A model generated the notes under the pieces. It saw nothing but the letters and a program-made list of their open reading frames with translations. It was not told the origin of the DNA and did no database searches. The translations under genes were made by a program, and so were the position numbers. A DNA stretch of 64,000 nucleotides, from NCBI RefSeq assembly GCF_030848805.1, contig NC_092363.1, forward strand, positions 186,001 to 250,000, in the 5' to 3' direction. This document shows positions 13,811 through 24,506 of the stretch, piece after piece. Numbering within the stretch: position 1 is the stretch's first letter; each line of letters opens with the position of its first letter. This DNA is from Temnothorax longispinosus (Eukaryota; Arthropoda; Insecta; Hymenoptera; Formicidae).

Positions 13811-14379
13811 CAGGGTGTTTAAAAAAAAGTGTTTCATATTTTGAGAATAGGTAGTAATAATCAAAATAAGAAGAAAGTATTCAGTAAACATGGGTCCTAA
13901 ATCAAATACTTGTTGAGATATGGATTAATCTTTATTATTATATACTATACGAATTTAAGTGTTCTATATATCTATATATGGTTCCCATTCATTGTCACAT
14001 ATTTTAAGTAAAAAAATATACATTCCTGCAATGTTTGTACGATATGGGTGTTGAATACACCAAGGTCTTTAAATGATAAACATTGCCCTCTTCTTATATT
14101 AGTTGTGTTATTTCTGCAGTGCATAAGGTTTGACCGTTAGTCATTATCAGGCATTATCGACGACATACAAACATTGTAGAAATTTGCATTTTTTTTATTT
14201 AAAATGTGTGACAATGAATGGAAACCACATAGAACACCTCCTATAGTATATAATAAAGATTAGTCCATATCTCAACAGCTATTTGATTTAGGACCCGTGT
14301 TTACTGATGGACATTTTCTTCTTATTTTGATGAGTACTACCTGCTTTCAAACTATAGAACACTTTTTTAAAACACCCTG
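13811..14379. mobile_element. TA-flanked foldback element with CAGGGTGTTT ends
   Basis: Ends CAGGGTGTTTAAAA (left) and its inverse ...AACACCCTG (right) are flanked by TA at 13809-13810 and 14380-14381. The inverted arms run deep into the element. For example, CATTCATTGTCACA near 13990 is matched by TGTGTGACAATGAATG near 14206, so most of the 569 bp can fold into one imperfect stem. The TA target suggests mobilisation by a Tc1/mariner-type transposase. No coding capacity. Confidence 0.82.
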
Positions 14380-15944
14380 TATATGTATACACACGCGATA
14401 CTATATTTTATACATCCTTTTTGACCAAAATTATATTATTCAATTATTTCTGTATTTTAACTTACCCTGCGCTTTCACGAAAGTAATTTAACGGAAGCAT
14501 GAAGAAGGATTCGATTTTGATATCCGTATATGCCATTAATGACGACACGTGCCGTCATTATGTGTCGAGAGATTAAGTAGAACGGCGAGAGCAAAGATAT
14601 AATGTGACAGGTTACAAGAGAAATAGAGCAAGAGGAAGAGAGAAAGAGAGAGGATAATCATAAAGGAGAGGCAGCTGAGTTAACCTTCACCTGTCCCCTT
14701 AGCTCTGACGCGACAGACGACGTTTCTCGAAAATATTGTCGAACATCGATAACCTGAGATCTATCTAACAAAGATATCGTAGGGCTACAAATACCAAGTG
14801 TGGTAATCTTATCGTATTGTTGATTCATCGTTCTCAACATTGCATTTTTGAATAATATTGCATTTTCGATAAAGATGAAATTCTCAGACTATTCCAAGAT
14901 GGATAGTGTTTCTTTTACCTTTTTTTCTTTTTTTACAAAAACTGTCACGTGTCATATCGATAACGCAAAGTGGCTATCTTTATAGATAGCCTTTGATGTA
15001 TATTCAGTTGTTAAGTTGTTAAAATTTACTTTGTAGAAAATGTTAAATGTACATATACCACTAATAATACATACATTCTTAGTTGCTATTGAACTAATTA
15101 TAAGAATATGCTGATAGTGGTGTATGCGTTTAATATATTTGTTATAAAGAAAAAGCCCAAGTATCTATATACTATGTCAGTATAGACAGACACGGAGTTG
15201 TTTTAGATATCATTTGTGAAATATCGATTATATAATTTTTCAATTCTAGAGAATATTTTTTATAATATATTGTTATTTTAATTATTATCTTCGCTTTTAG
15301 CACGTCCCTCGCAAATAAGAGGCTATAAAAGGTTGCGCAAATAAGAGGTTTCGCGTGAGGCACTATCATTTAACATTTTATCAACGCGTCAGTTCGCTAC
15401 CGCGGGTTCCATCCATCGCCTAATTAGCCGCGTTATCTCAATGACACGTGCCATGGACATTCGGAGCCGGACTGCACATCTGCGAAACTAAGACAATATA
15501 GATAGCCGGTTGCAGCTGCTTGAAAAAGCGGGTCGGCTGCAATGAGAGAGCGGGAGAGAGGGCAGATAGACGACGAATCTATTTCATTAGTTTGCACCCC
15601 TCGCCGTCCGCCAGTTAAAGCGGACACTTCGATTACCTTCGACCGTTTTCGTAAAATTTATGTCTGTCTCTCCGCGAGCAATTTTAGGCCCCGATCCCTC
15701 CACGACCTAATCTTCTCGTTTCGCTCTTGTTTTCGGGGTACGGGATACGGCACGCGTCTGCTGCAACCGAATCATGGAAACCGCATCATTCGGTTAATCG
15801 TCAACACCGCAATATTATAAGTTTATTAGTGATTCGACAACATCTTTCTCTGAAACTGAAACAGCGACATTTAACTAGCTTTGACTTTTGACAATTAAAA
15901 AAAATGAAAATAATCAAGTGAGGAAGATATTAGAAGATATATAT

Positions 15945-15977
<33 letters not shown>

Positions 15978-15983
15978 AAGATA
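14380..15983. other. No gene seen; purine tract, small hairpin, TA microsatellite
   Basis: No supported gene. There is a GA-rich stretch at about 14580-14672, a small hairpin (GGCTATC / GATAGCC) at about 14972-14992, a 12-nt direct repeat GCAAATAAGAGG at about 15309-15350, and a TA microsatellite at 15939-15976 just before the next MITE. Confidence 0.55.
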
Positions 15984-16003
15984 GGGGTAAACAGTACAAT
16001 TGT

Positions 16004-16048
16004 TGGCTAGTGGTAGAGCGCCAGACTCGAGGAACCAGGTTCGAGTCC
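16004..16048 (+). promoter_or_regulatory. tRNA-like internal Pol III promoter (A and B boxes)
   Basis: TGGCTAGTGG (16004-16013) resembles a tRNA A box, and GGTTCGAGTCC (16038-16048) is an exact consensus B box. The spacing is shorter than in a working tRNA, and the anticodon and acceptor stems do not pair, so this is a SINE head and not a tRNA gene. The first four bases of the A box belong to the target duplication. Confidence 0.7.
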
Positions 16049-16262
16049 ACTAGAACCATGAAGCATGGAATGTTTTTCCAATAGCTGCCCCCCTCCGTGC
16101 AAGAGGGGCTCTTGTGCGGAGAAAACTGGGCTCCGTCTTTCGGAAAGAGACGTTAAGCCGTTGGTCCAAAGGGTTAAAGTGAGAGGAGAAGGATATAGTA
16201 TTGGTAGTAGATTGCGAACCCTGCGGGGATATGCAATAAATTACGAATTTTACAGGAATTTT
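16008..16262 (+). mobile_element. tRNA-derived SINE with 17-bp target duplication
   Basis: The 255-bp insert is bounded by identical 17-bp copies of ACAGTACAATTGTTGGC at 15991-16007 and 16263-16279, the target duplication expected of LINE-mediated retroposition. The head resembles the D-arm to T-arm part of a tRNA. The body contains GAGACGTTAAGCCGTTGGTC, a word I recall from 3' regions of insect LINEs/SINEs (memory only). The tail is not poly(A) but a short repeat, GAATTTTACAG-like, suggesting a partner LINE with a short-repeat 3' end. The 5' end looks slightly truncated, because no acceptor-stem half precedes the D-arm. Confidence 0.8.
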
Positions 16263-16490
16263 ACAGTACAATTGTTGGCCACTCTACAATAATAATTGGC
16301 CACATCTTAAAAAATTAAAGATTATAAGGAATACTATTAAAATAATTTTAATTATAAAAAAATAATAATTATAATATTTTTTGTATTTATAATTAAAAAC
16401 ATTTTAATAGTATTTCTTTATAATCTTTAATTTTTTAAGATGTGGCCAGAGTCATTGTAGAGTGGCCAACAACTGTACTGTTTACCCCTA

Positions 16491-17111
16491 TTAGTGCTTC
16501 TGATTCTTTTCTTCTTTTTTCGCGGTTCGACGTACGATACAATTCTTACGGGATTTCTACCGCGCCTCCCCCTTTGACGCCGGATTGCGTTTTAAGATGG
16601 CGATCGTTATCAAGGCTCAATACCACTCGACGTGCGTCAAATTATATCGGTTAACACGGTCTCGAACGGGGGGCGACACGATTGGCTCACCCGTAAAGAT
16701 TCCAATCTCTCGGCCGTAACGAGTTGCGACATGCCTCGTTGCCTCTTCACACTCTCCAATCCTTTGCCGTCGATTCAATATAGCGCGCGAGAGGATTCTC
16801 CACTCTTCACTCTCGTCGCCCGGATCCGCGCTCTCTTCAAAAGCTAGTGGGTCGTACGATCGACGTGCCTATAAGTCCGACGTGCCACGGCCATTGTGCG
16901 ACAGCTTACGCTGTCGTTCAGGCGAACTTAACTCGCGATGCGATAGATAGATCGGGAATTATACAATACACAGTTTCCTATACGTCTGTTTATTGAATCA
17001 AAATATAGGAGAATGCACGTATGCTTAAACCGACGATTAAGAGCGCATATTGTGATATGTCAAACGTAGGTGAATAAAAGCGACGTAATCGTGCGTTCGT
17101 ATACAACTGTG

Positions 17112-17157
<46 letters not shown>

Positions 17158-18384
17158 ACGTGGAATCCAACACCGAATCCTCAACGGAGAAAAAAAATCG
17201 TCTTTTCGTCTAACATTTCCGGAAATCTTTTCTCCGGAACGTCCTCAGATCTATTTGCTCGCGGTAGCCAGCTTGCTGCGTGTAGTTTTCTTATTGGACC
17301 CACTCCCAATGGAGACGCTCTGCTAATTCCACTGAGTCGGATTTTCCTAGCAGATAGAGATCTGTGTGCCATGAACGCGAATGGGAGGATCTCCAGACGC
17401 AGCGCAGGTCGCAGTCTCGTATTATATTGCGTCACATTCTTACATCCTTGCCTCGCGCAACGTACCTGCCTCTGTTCGCTTTAGATTACGTCCGAGTCCA
17501 AGATTTCGCGATAAACAGGGTAAGTACCTGCACCGTCGCGCCGTCGGATAATCCATCCATTAGGCGCCACGTCGCGATTACGACATATTTCTATTTATCT
17601 CATGGAACTTTTCCTGGTCGTCGGCGTTTTGTCTCGTTTTGTTTTCCGCGAAGATGATTTTTTCTATAGATTTTCAGTCTTTTCGGCACGATCAACCGCG
17701 CGACCTTTTATCCATACAAACATTTGCCCGATAACCGTGGACTGCGCACGAAATGTCCCGAACGTGTCTTCCAGCAATGTCCTAACGCGGAGGGTGCGCG
17801 TTTAAAGTTCTCTTCGTCCGTAGACAAATATTATATGGAAAAGCCCTTTTTGCCGGGATATCTGGGAAAGATCACGTCTCGATAAGCCCCAAGTGGCAAA
17901 GATTCACACCTATCTCGATGTATCACTTTACGAAGCGGCCAAGTAGAATAGCAGGACGAGAATGGTGGAAATAAAATTTTTACGTAGTATATATATTTGC
18001 ATACTTGTGTATATATTTATTGTAATATTAATATAGTGATCGGATAAATCTTGAGTTTTATATCAACAAAGAAGCGATATTGACATTTATTAATACATCC
18101 TGCTTAAGACCAGCTTACTTAATAAATTTATTTCGGACTTTTATAGCTTCTTATTTTTAACCATGTTTAATTATACAATCAACTTAGAAGAAATGACATT
18201 TACGGTTTGAGCTGGATCTTGGTAGCCTAATAATATTTCTGTGTATTTCCAAGTAACACAAATTTCCAACCTAGTAAACTGCGTGCCGATTGTTTGTCGG
18301 CTTTTTAAAACACAGCTTGGAACAGTAAAATCCCTCCTACTTATATCGATAACAGGTTTGCAAAATTTGACTTTTTTTCTGCGG
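16491..18384. other. No gene seen; GC-rich patches and a CT microsatellite
   Basis: No supported gene. GC-rich DNA at about 16,500-16,900 and 17,200-17,800 gives overlapping chance frames below 100 codons. A (CT)n microsatellite occupies 17115-17157. Confidence 0.55.
17115..17157. repeat. (CT)n microsatellite
   Basis: A run of CT dinucleotides with one interruption (TTTC near the 3' end). Confidence 0.95.
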
Positions 18385-18621
18385 TAATGCTACGTATACA
18401 CGGCGACACCTAAAGCGAACACTTGTGTGTCTAGAACTAGTCTTTACCATCCACACATACTATAATTTTTGAGGATAGAATAGTGTACACTTGTGTTGAG
18501 TCTAGGTGTTGGCAAAAAGTGTCGCGTCTGTCTACACCTCTCAACGCTTTGGCTAATTGAGAGTTCACTCAGCTGGTGTTCCGCCATCCATTAAAAAGAC
18601 AAAATACATTAATTAGTTTAA

Positions 18622-18926
18622 TCCGAGAACGCGCGCGGACGCTGGGGCTACTTAAACACCCCAGTGTCGAAAAAATAAAGCTCACGTCACAATAATTTTA
18701 ATGTGCTTCTTTTATTTTTAAAAAATTCGTTTTTTTGTTTTTTTTTTACTTTTTTTCGGAAAATGTTATGGATAAATCTATATACATATTGTTCTCAAAT
18801 ACTGATAAATTATAGAACAATCCAAAATATGCAATATGTAATTAATAACAATGATTTTTAATTAGGATATAAAAGTGTCGGGTAACCGTTTTACGCAAAA
18901 AAATAAATGAGACGTCCGTTCTCGGG
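18622..18926. mobile_element. Nested TTAA element, piggyBac-type MITE
   Basis: TTAA at 18618-18621 and 18927-18930 flanks ends TCCGAGAACG (left) and CCCGAGAACGGACG (right, minus strand). The left copy carries four extra bases (CGCG) before CGGACG. At 305 bp there is no coding capacity. The CCC-like start and TTAA target both fit piggyBac. It lies inside the element at 18388-20137. Confidence 0.78.
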
Positions 18927-18999
18927 TTAAAAACAAAATTCAAAAGTATAGATTGCAGTATAAATTGTCCACATTTATTTTATTTGCAAATCTCTAACC

Positions 19000-19648
19000 T
19001 CTACTATTATATAAAGAGAGGAAGTTTGTTTGATTGTCTGTTTCTTCACGAATTACTCATTCATTAATGGAACAAATTTTAAAGAATTATATATGAAATA
19101 GGGGTAGAAATTTCCGGGCATGGTCACTATGGGGTTCGATTTTTTGTCAGGATGTTCTCCGAAGTAATTGAGCAATTTTGACATGGGATTCTGTAGTTTG
19201 TTTGATTATCTGTTTGTTCACGAACTACTCATTCATTAATAAACCAAATGTTAAAAAATTATATATGAAATAGGGGTAGAAATTTCCGATCAGGGCTACC
19301 ATGGGGTTCGATTTTTTGTTTTACGACGATCGGAAAAATTTTTTTAAAATAATTTTCTTGAAATTGGTGCAAAAATTTTTCTAATTTTTCGGGGATTGCG
19401 ACGATGGGTTTAATTTATATTCGAGCTGTAGTGGGGGAACAGTAAACATAGTTTCAGAAATTGGCCCGAAATGTGCATCTTTTTGCGATCATTGCAAGGA
19501 TCATTGCATTAATGAACCGATTTTATTGCTTCGATCGAAGTAGGAAAATAAAAAACATCATATATCCAGAAATGTTATAAATAAATACAATAGTAAAAAA
19601 ATAAGAATAAAAAAATAGGGACCGCGGGCGAAGCCGCGGGGCTGGCTA
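19000..19648 (+). mobile_element. Helitron-like non-autonomous element (copy 1)
   Basis: It starts TCTACTATTATATAAAG and ends with a hairpin, CCGCGG-GCGAAG-CCGCGG (19622-19639), followed by GGGCTGGCTAT. This matches the Helitron plan of a 5' TC, a 3' hairpin and a CTRR end, although the final base has changed (CTAT). The interior carries two related blocks of about 125 bp, each with TATATGAAATAGGGGTAGAA. The same block and the same GCGAAG hairpin loop occur in the element at 47548-48340. Confidence 0.72.
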
Positions 19649-20219
19649 TAATTTATTTATATTTTTACGGTTATTTTTTTACGGTTTCCACGTATTTGTC
19701 TTTACACGACATATATGTATAAATATAAATGTCTACTTTTACGAATTGATAAATATTCAGTCATTCACAAAATGGAAAATGCAATCTAAAGCCGTATGTT
19801 TTGAATTTTATAATCAGCCGGTGAGACTGATTGTCCCACAGATGCGGGAGTCCTTAAAAAAGGGAAATTAAAAGTTTTGTTTTATTTTAGTTCACAGTCA
19901 AACTTCGACATTGTCACGACACTCACTAAAAAATTCCAGAAGGTTTGAAATATATGTTAGAGCGCTTCGCGAGACTCGTTTTGATATGTCTACACGTGAG
20001 TTGCAGAGACACTCAAGACACGTATTGAAACTCGGTCTAGCGATACCGGTCTCAAGCGCTATACACACGTCGACACTTACGATTATCAGTGTATACACTC
20101 GATCTAGACACAAAAGTGTCGCCGTGTGTACGTAGCATAACGACAGTGTCGTTATTTTGTTGCGCAAATCTATATATATGGTAAAAAAAAAACTGCGCAA
20201 CACACACGCCAATATAACA

Positions 20220-20371
20220 ATGGCCGCATTCAGGAAACACAACTGTTGACTGAGCGGTCAGTGATTCTTTAATATGATTGGTTCTTACCTTTGGTTCTTC
20301 TCCGGATCTAAGTGTAAGAACCAATCATAATGAGCGCTCACTCAACAGTTGTGTTGCCTGAACGCGGCCAA
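20220..20371. mobile_element. Hairpin MITE with GGCCGC ends
   Basis: Arms at 20223-20289 and 20314-20370 are inverted copies (GGCCGCATTCAGGAAACACA / GGCCGCGTTCAGGCAACACA, then AACTGTTGA and GATTGGTTCTTAC in both). The loop is about 24 nt. ATAAC occurs just outside both ends (20215-20219, 20372-20376) and may be a target duplication. No coding capacity. Confidence 0.75.
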
Positions 20372-20656
20372 TAACGATACTGTTGTTAGAGTTACAGAAT
20401 AAGGCTACTGAAAAAAAAGAGTAGTTTTATATAGGTTTTTGTGCGCTGAACCCGAATCCGCAAGCAAAAGTGTTCTATCACGTCAGGTTTACGAGAAAAA
20501 TAGGGTTAACGCCCTCCAAAAATGCCTTTTTGACCTTTTTGGAAGATTTATAACTGACGAACTCGACGTGCAAAAGACTTTTAAAATAGCTCAAATAAAA
20601 ACTTGAACATTGTATTTTAATATGAAAATGTCAAATCTTTTACCACAGGCATTATC

Positions 20657-20697
20657 GAACGTAAACCAAAACTTTTTAAAGGTTTTGGTTTACGTTC
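20657..20697. repeat. Perfect 16-bp hairpin
   Basis: GAACGTAAACCAAAAC (20657-20672) and its exact inverse (20682-20697) are separated by 9 nt. A short outer match, TTATC / GATAA, extends the stem after a small bulge. The stem is shorter than a typical miRNA precursor. Confidence 0.8.
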
Positions 20698-20699
20698 TC

Positions 20700-22385
20700 A
20701 CGATAAAGTACGACGATTGTCTTATTATGAACCTCTGCAAAATTATTGCATATAGTAAAAATTTCACATTACAATGTATGTATCTTGCATAATTTTTTTT
20801 GTACAGTTAAATTACGTAGTTAGTTAAAAAAAAAAATCGTTATTTTCAAAAATTGTTTAAACAATTATTGTTTATACAAATAAAAAAACATTTTTATTAA
20901 AAAGAGCACCTTTATTCTCATATATTAAATCCATTATTAAAATTTTTACTATTTATAATGGTTTTGCAACAGGTCCAGAATAGAATAGCAATCGTACTTT
21001 ATCGTACACCAATCTTTAAATAAAAACAAAGCATGTCTGAGGTTTGATAGTACATACCTGCGGTAAAACGACAAAAAATGAACGTCTCTTGTCTGTTTCA
21101 GGTGGCATAATATTGTGTACTTAATTATATTAATTATATTAAATATAACTGAAATATTTCGATGTATTTTACGTAAATGTTCTTTTATGTAACGTTGTAA
21201 AAACGACACCGGGCTCTATAACTTACTACGGTTTTGATTCTTGCGGTATTGTCGCGGCATTCTAACGGAATACGTCTTTTATTCGCAAACTGGAAAGAGT
21301 TTAACCGGTGGGACGCAATAATTCATGACATTCTATATGGTCAGTATGGACCCACCTAAAAGGGCTATTTTTATGGGTTGCAGCTGATGTCTTTGACCAT
21401 GCGGTCCTGTTTTTTTTTCATCTTGTAAGATTAAAATTTACTGCCAATGATCAGTAGATCCCTATTGAAATGTGTTTTTCACTTAAATATGATGTCCCTT
21501 AAGTCAACCGACAAAAGTATTATTTGCATTATTATTAATATACTCATACAAAATTTTAAAATTGTGACAATTATAAAATTGCTGCATTTAATCAATCAAT
21601 TAGCAACCTTCTAAAAATATATTAATTATTTAATAATAAATAAACGATATATATAATAAACAATAAATACTTATATTATAATATATTTTATATCATAATA
21701 TAATATATTTTATATATTATGATATAAAATAAAATATATCTTCTTATGAATAAAAATGTTTGACCGCGATTTTGTACTAGGATACATACGATCCCTAAAG
21801 ATATCGCCGTGTTTATATTGACTAAGTATGAAACTTGTCGCATGGATGCATATCAATAAAACAGTCGCAATCCCTTGTAATCCTTCTAAAGAGTCGTCGC
21901 CGCGTCCTGTCGCCACACGTATGCCCCAAGGAAACCCTTTCACGCGGTCGAGCGCTCTTTCTTCGAATCGTCAACGAAACGAATCAACGAGACTTTCATT
22001 GCAACCCCTACAGCTAACTCCCGACCGCGTCTATTATTGCCGATGTAATCGAGTCGGAAGAAAAGATTGCCCCGCAACCCCTTTGAATTTCCACCGGATC
22101 GGTGGACTCCGGGTAGGCGAGGAAGAATCGTGTTTTGGCAGGCCGTGATAATATCGGTGCAGGAGTTTTCTTTTGACGAGCTACCGTAGGTAGCGCTAAT
22201 GGAAGCTGGCGCGACATTCGAAGGTGGTAGCACGTGAAACGCGATCAGGATTTAACCCCCCGTCCGCCTTCCCCGGAACCCCTCAACCTCCCGTCAGCGT
22301 CGCTGCTGGATTTACCCTTAATCCGCCTACGCCGAGTGGACACCGCCACCAGGACACAGCATCCAAGAGATTTCTCTCTCTCTCT

Positions 22386-22416
<31 letters not shown>

Positions 22417-23250
22417 ACTTTTTTTCTTGTTGCTCCGGTTCGCTTGCTACTCTCTTGCACTATATACATACGACTCTCCCGAAGAGATACGCGGAGGCAT
22501 CATCATTTTCGTCACGTGTCGTTACCTGACGCGCGATCAAGTTTCTTGATGGTCATCCCCGGCGCCGCGCTCTTCTTGATTGCCGAAATGTTGGAGGAAT
22601 CGAAGTGCGAATGGTGCAAATATTTGACGGGAATAAGCTAAAAGCCTTTGTACTATGCCGGTTAGTCTCCTAATCTAATACCTGGTCAAGAGCGGTTTTA
22701 ATTATTCGCGATAAATTAACAGCAGTATTAAACATGATTTTTCTGAGTTCGTCGAGTATATCACATGTGTTCAAGGACGGGAACCATTGTGACTTTTCTT
22801 CGTGGAATTGACTTCCTGTCACTTCTGTACTTTTTATATATCATATGGTACATTAGCCGCCACCGCATGCCGTTTTCTTCTTCAAAAATAAAATCTCAGA
22901 AATCGTTATGCACTGTAAAGCGTATTTCCCTTCATGTTCTTAATCTGATCTTCTATCGCCGAAATATTCAAGATGTTTTATTTCGGATTTAACGGTTGTA
23001 TATATGTCACAATAAATGTGTTATTGCAGTAAATCTATACACTTACTAGTCAATGTATGCACATACATATTGATAGTACAATTTATATGGATATATCTAT
23101 ATATATTGACATACATATTAATAATATAATAAATATGAACAAAAGGTTAAAGCTCTCGAGAAAAACAAGTATACGAAAAATAAGGCAAATGTGAGCTACA
23201 CACGTTAATCGGACGACGGTTAATATTAAAAATTAATACAAAACTATAGC
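20700..23250. other. No gene seen; AT-rich tracts and a GC-rich island at 21.8-22.6 kb
   Basis: No supported gene. There is AT-rich DNA at 20,800-21,200 and an imperfect AT palindrome around ATATTTTATATATTATGATA at about 21,670-21,740. A GC-rich patch at 21,830-22,640 carries overlapping chance frames of up to 135 codons on both strands. A CT microsatellite is at 22373-22416. Confidence 0.55.
22373..22416. repeat. (CT)n microsatellite
   Basis: CT dinucleotides interrupted by CCCTCCC near the middle. Confidence 0.93.
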
Positions 23251-23269
23251 AAACGTTTCGGCCCCTATT

Positions 23270-23270
<1 letters not shown>
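23251..23270 (-). mobile_element. Truncated Penelope-type end (CGAAACGTTT motif)
   Basis: On the minus strand the sequence reads GGGGCCGAAACGTTT, which resembles the 3' half of the conserved block at 41222-41252 and 55157-55195. The upstream half is missing and is replaced by the TA microsatellite and the element at 23304. Only a remnant, so weak. Confidence 0.35.

Positions 23271-23274
<4 letters not shown>

Positions 23275-23303
<29 letters not shown>
23275..23303. repeat. (TA)n microsatellite
   Basis: Continuous TA dinucleotides next to the left end of the following TIR element, which uses a TA target. Confidence 0.93.
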
Positions 23304-23308
<5 letters not shown>

Positions 23309-23527
23309 GTATCATTTTAAGTGATTCAGCTGAATATCTCTTAAAGTAAAAGAGATTGGAAAAAATGTTCCAGACCAAAGTTGTATGGTTTCAAGGGGTA
23401 CATAAGACGGTGTCATTAGTTTTACCTTAAATAGTTGCTTGAAGGTCACGTAAAGGTCACCTTCAATTTTTGTATATGTGTGGAGAACTCACTCCCAAAG
23501 TTTATACAAGTATATCTGAATCACCCT
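23304..23527. mobile_element. Short AGGGTG-ended element, ant-type dispersed repeat
   Basis: The left end AGGGTGTATC...GTGATTCAG and the right end CTGAATCACCCT are related inverted ends. Inside, AAAAAATGTTCCAGACCAAA followed by GTTGTATGGTTT matches the element at 39297-40029. The words GAAGGTCACG and AAAGGTCACC follow. There is no coding capacity. From memory this block is abundant in ant genomes, but I could not check. Confidence 0.6.
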
Positions 23528-23608
23528 GTGTAATGCATAATTTTTCTGCTATACTTATATATTATATTATCAATATGTATGTGCATGCATTGGCATAAGT
23601 GTAGGTAC

Positions 23609-24506
23609 AGGGGAGACCGGGGCAAAGTCGTCACTACAATTATCTCGAAATCTATATGTTGTGTGAACTCGCCATTAATATTGTAAACGCTACTTGTGGT
23701 GCCCACGTGACCAACGAAGTTTAGTGAGATTATACGCCATGTTGTAATTTTCATTAAGACAAACGGAGGTCAAAAGTGAAATTTTTTGCGCGTCGAAAAT
23801 TTTTAATATCTTAAATATTATTGTGTCTCCGAATTTCGAGATAAGTGATTTTGAAGATTAATGCATGCTGAACACGAATCCAGTAAAATTTTTTTATTTT
23901 CGTTGATTTCTGATATTTTATGAGCGATTAAACTTGAAATCTGTGTCCGCGGCAAAGTCGTCAACAAGCTATATCATGGAGGCTTCGGGCGAAAATCAAA
24001 GTCAAAGAAGCAGCAGTGGTCGGATTCCGGCGAGGACTTGGATAATATGTGCTGTGTGTGTGCTTAGAGGTGACAGAATAGAACTGACGAGAAACAGTGC
24101 ATTTCGTGCGAGCGTAGGGCACATAAGTGTGTGCGCTTTTCTTGTAATTATTTTCCGCCATCGTGTTTTTAATTAATGTTTCCATTTTTCTATTAAAAAA
24201 TAATTAATAAAATGTATCCTATCATTTTTCATGATTGGAATTATAAACTTTTATTTAAAATCCAGTCTAAGAATGAATTGACGACTCCGCCCCGGCAATT
24301 TTGACATTTTAATTTTTGCACTTTTGTCGTTTTTACTCTATATTATACCGATTGAACAAAGCGACGTAGACCAAAAATGCGCTTATAAATTTTGTAGCCA
24401 AGGGTTCACCCTTTACAACGGTATACCACATTTTACTAAAATTATTTGTTTTGTTGTTAAAAATAGGCACCAAAAAAATAGTGACGACTTCGCCCCGGTC
24501 TCCCCT
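23609..24506. mobile_element. TIR element with AGGGGAGACCGGGGC ends and repeated GGCAAAGTCGTCA
   Basis: The ends are inverted copies for about 28 bp (AGGGGAGACCGGGGCAAAGT left; GCGAAGT variant right). The inner word GGCAAAGTCGTCA occurs four times: 23621-23633 and 23951-23963 on plus, and 24279-24291 and 24482-24494 on minus with one or two changes. TA follows the right end while CA-type sequence precedes the left, so the target duplication is unclear. No transposase frame is visible. Confidence 0.72.

Larger units (their letters stand above)
15984..16488. mobile_element. TA-flanked MITE interrupted by a SINE (copy 1)
   Basis: Inverted ends (GGGGTAAACAGTACAATTG left; GGGGTAAACAGTACAGTTG right, minus strand) are flanked by TA at 15982-15983 and 16489-16490. 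The AT-rich middle (16300-16440) is a near-perfect stem containing TTTAATTTTTTAAGA. A second copy at 43803-44043 lacks the 255-bp SINE and the second copy of the 17-bp duplication. Removing them leaves about 233 bp, close to the 241 bp of copy 2. No coding capacity. Confidence 0.88.
18388..20137. mobile_element. TAA-flanked TIR element, Harbinger-like, with nested insertions
   Basis: TGCTACGTATACACGGCGAC at 18388 and its inverse ending at 20137 (one mismatch over about 22 bp) are flanked by TAA at 18385-18387 and 20138-20140. A 3-bp TWA target duplication is typical of PIF/Harbinger elements. Words such as TGTGTCTAGA recur inside both ends. The element has been enlarged by a TTAA element (18622-18926) and a Helitron-like element (19000-19648), so the original was probably under 0.8 kb. 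The superfamily is inferred from the target duplication only. Confidence 0.65.

Noticed and set aside
16004..16058. A tRNA gene
   Set aside because: Has A and B boxes but lacks pairing acceptor and anticodon stems and is too short; it is the head of the SINE.
20657..20697. miRNA precursor
   Set aside because: Stem too short and too perfect with a 9-nt loop, and no match to a miRNA I know.
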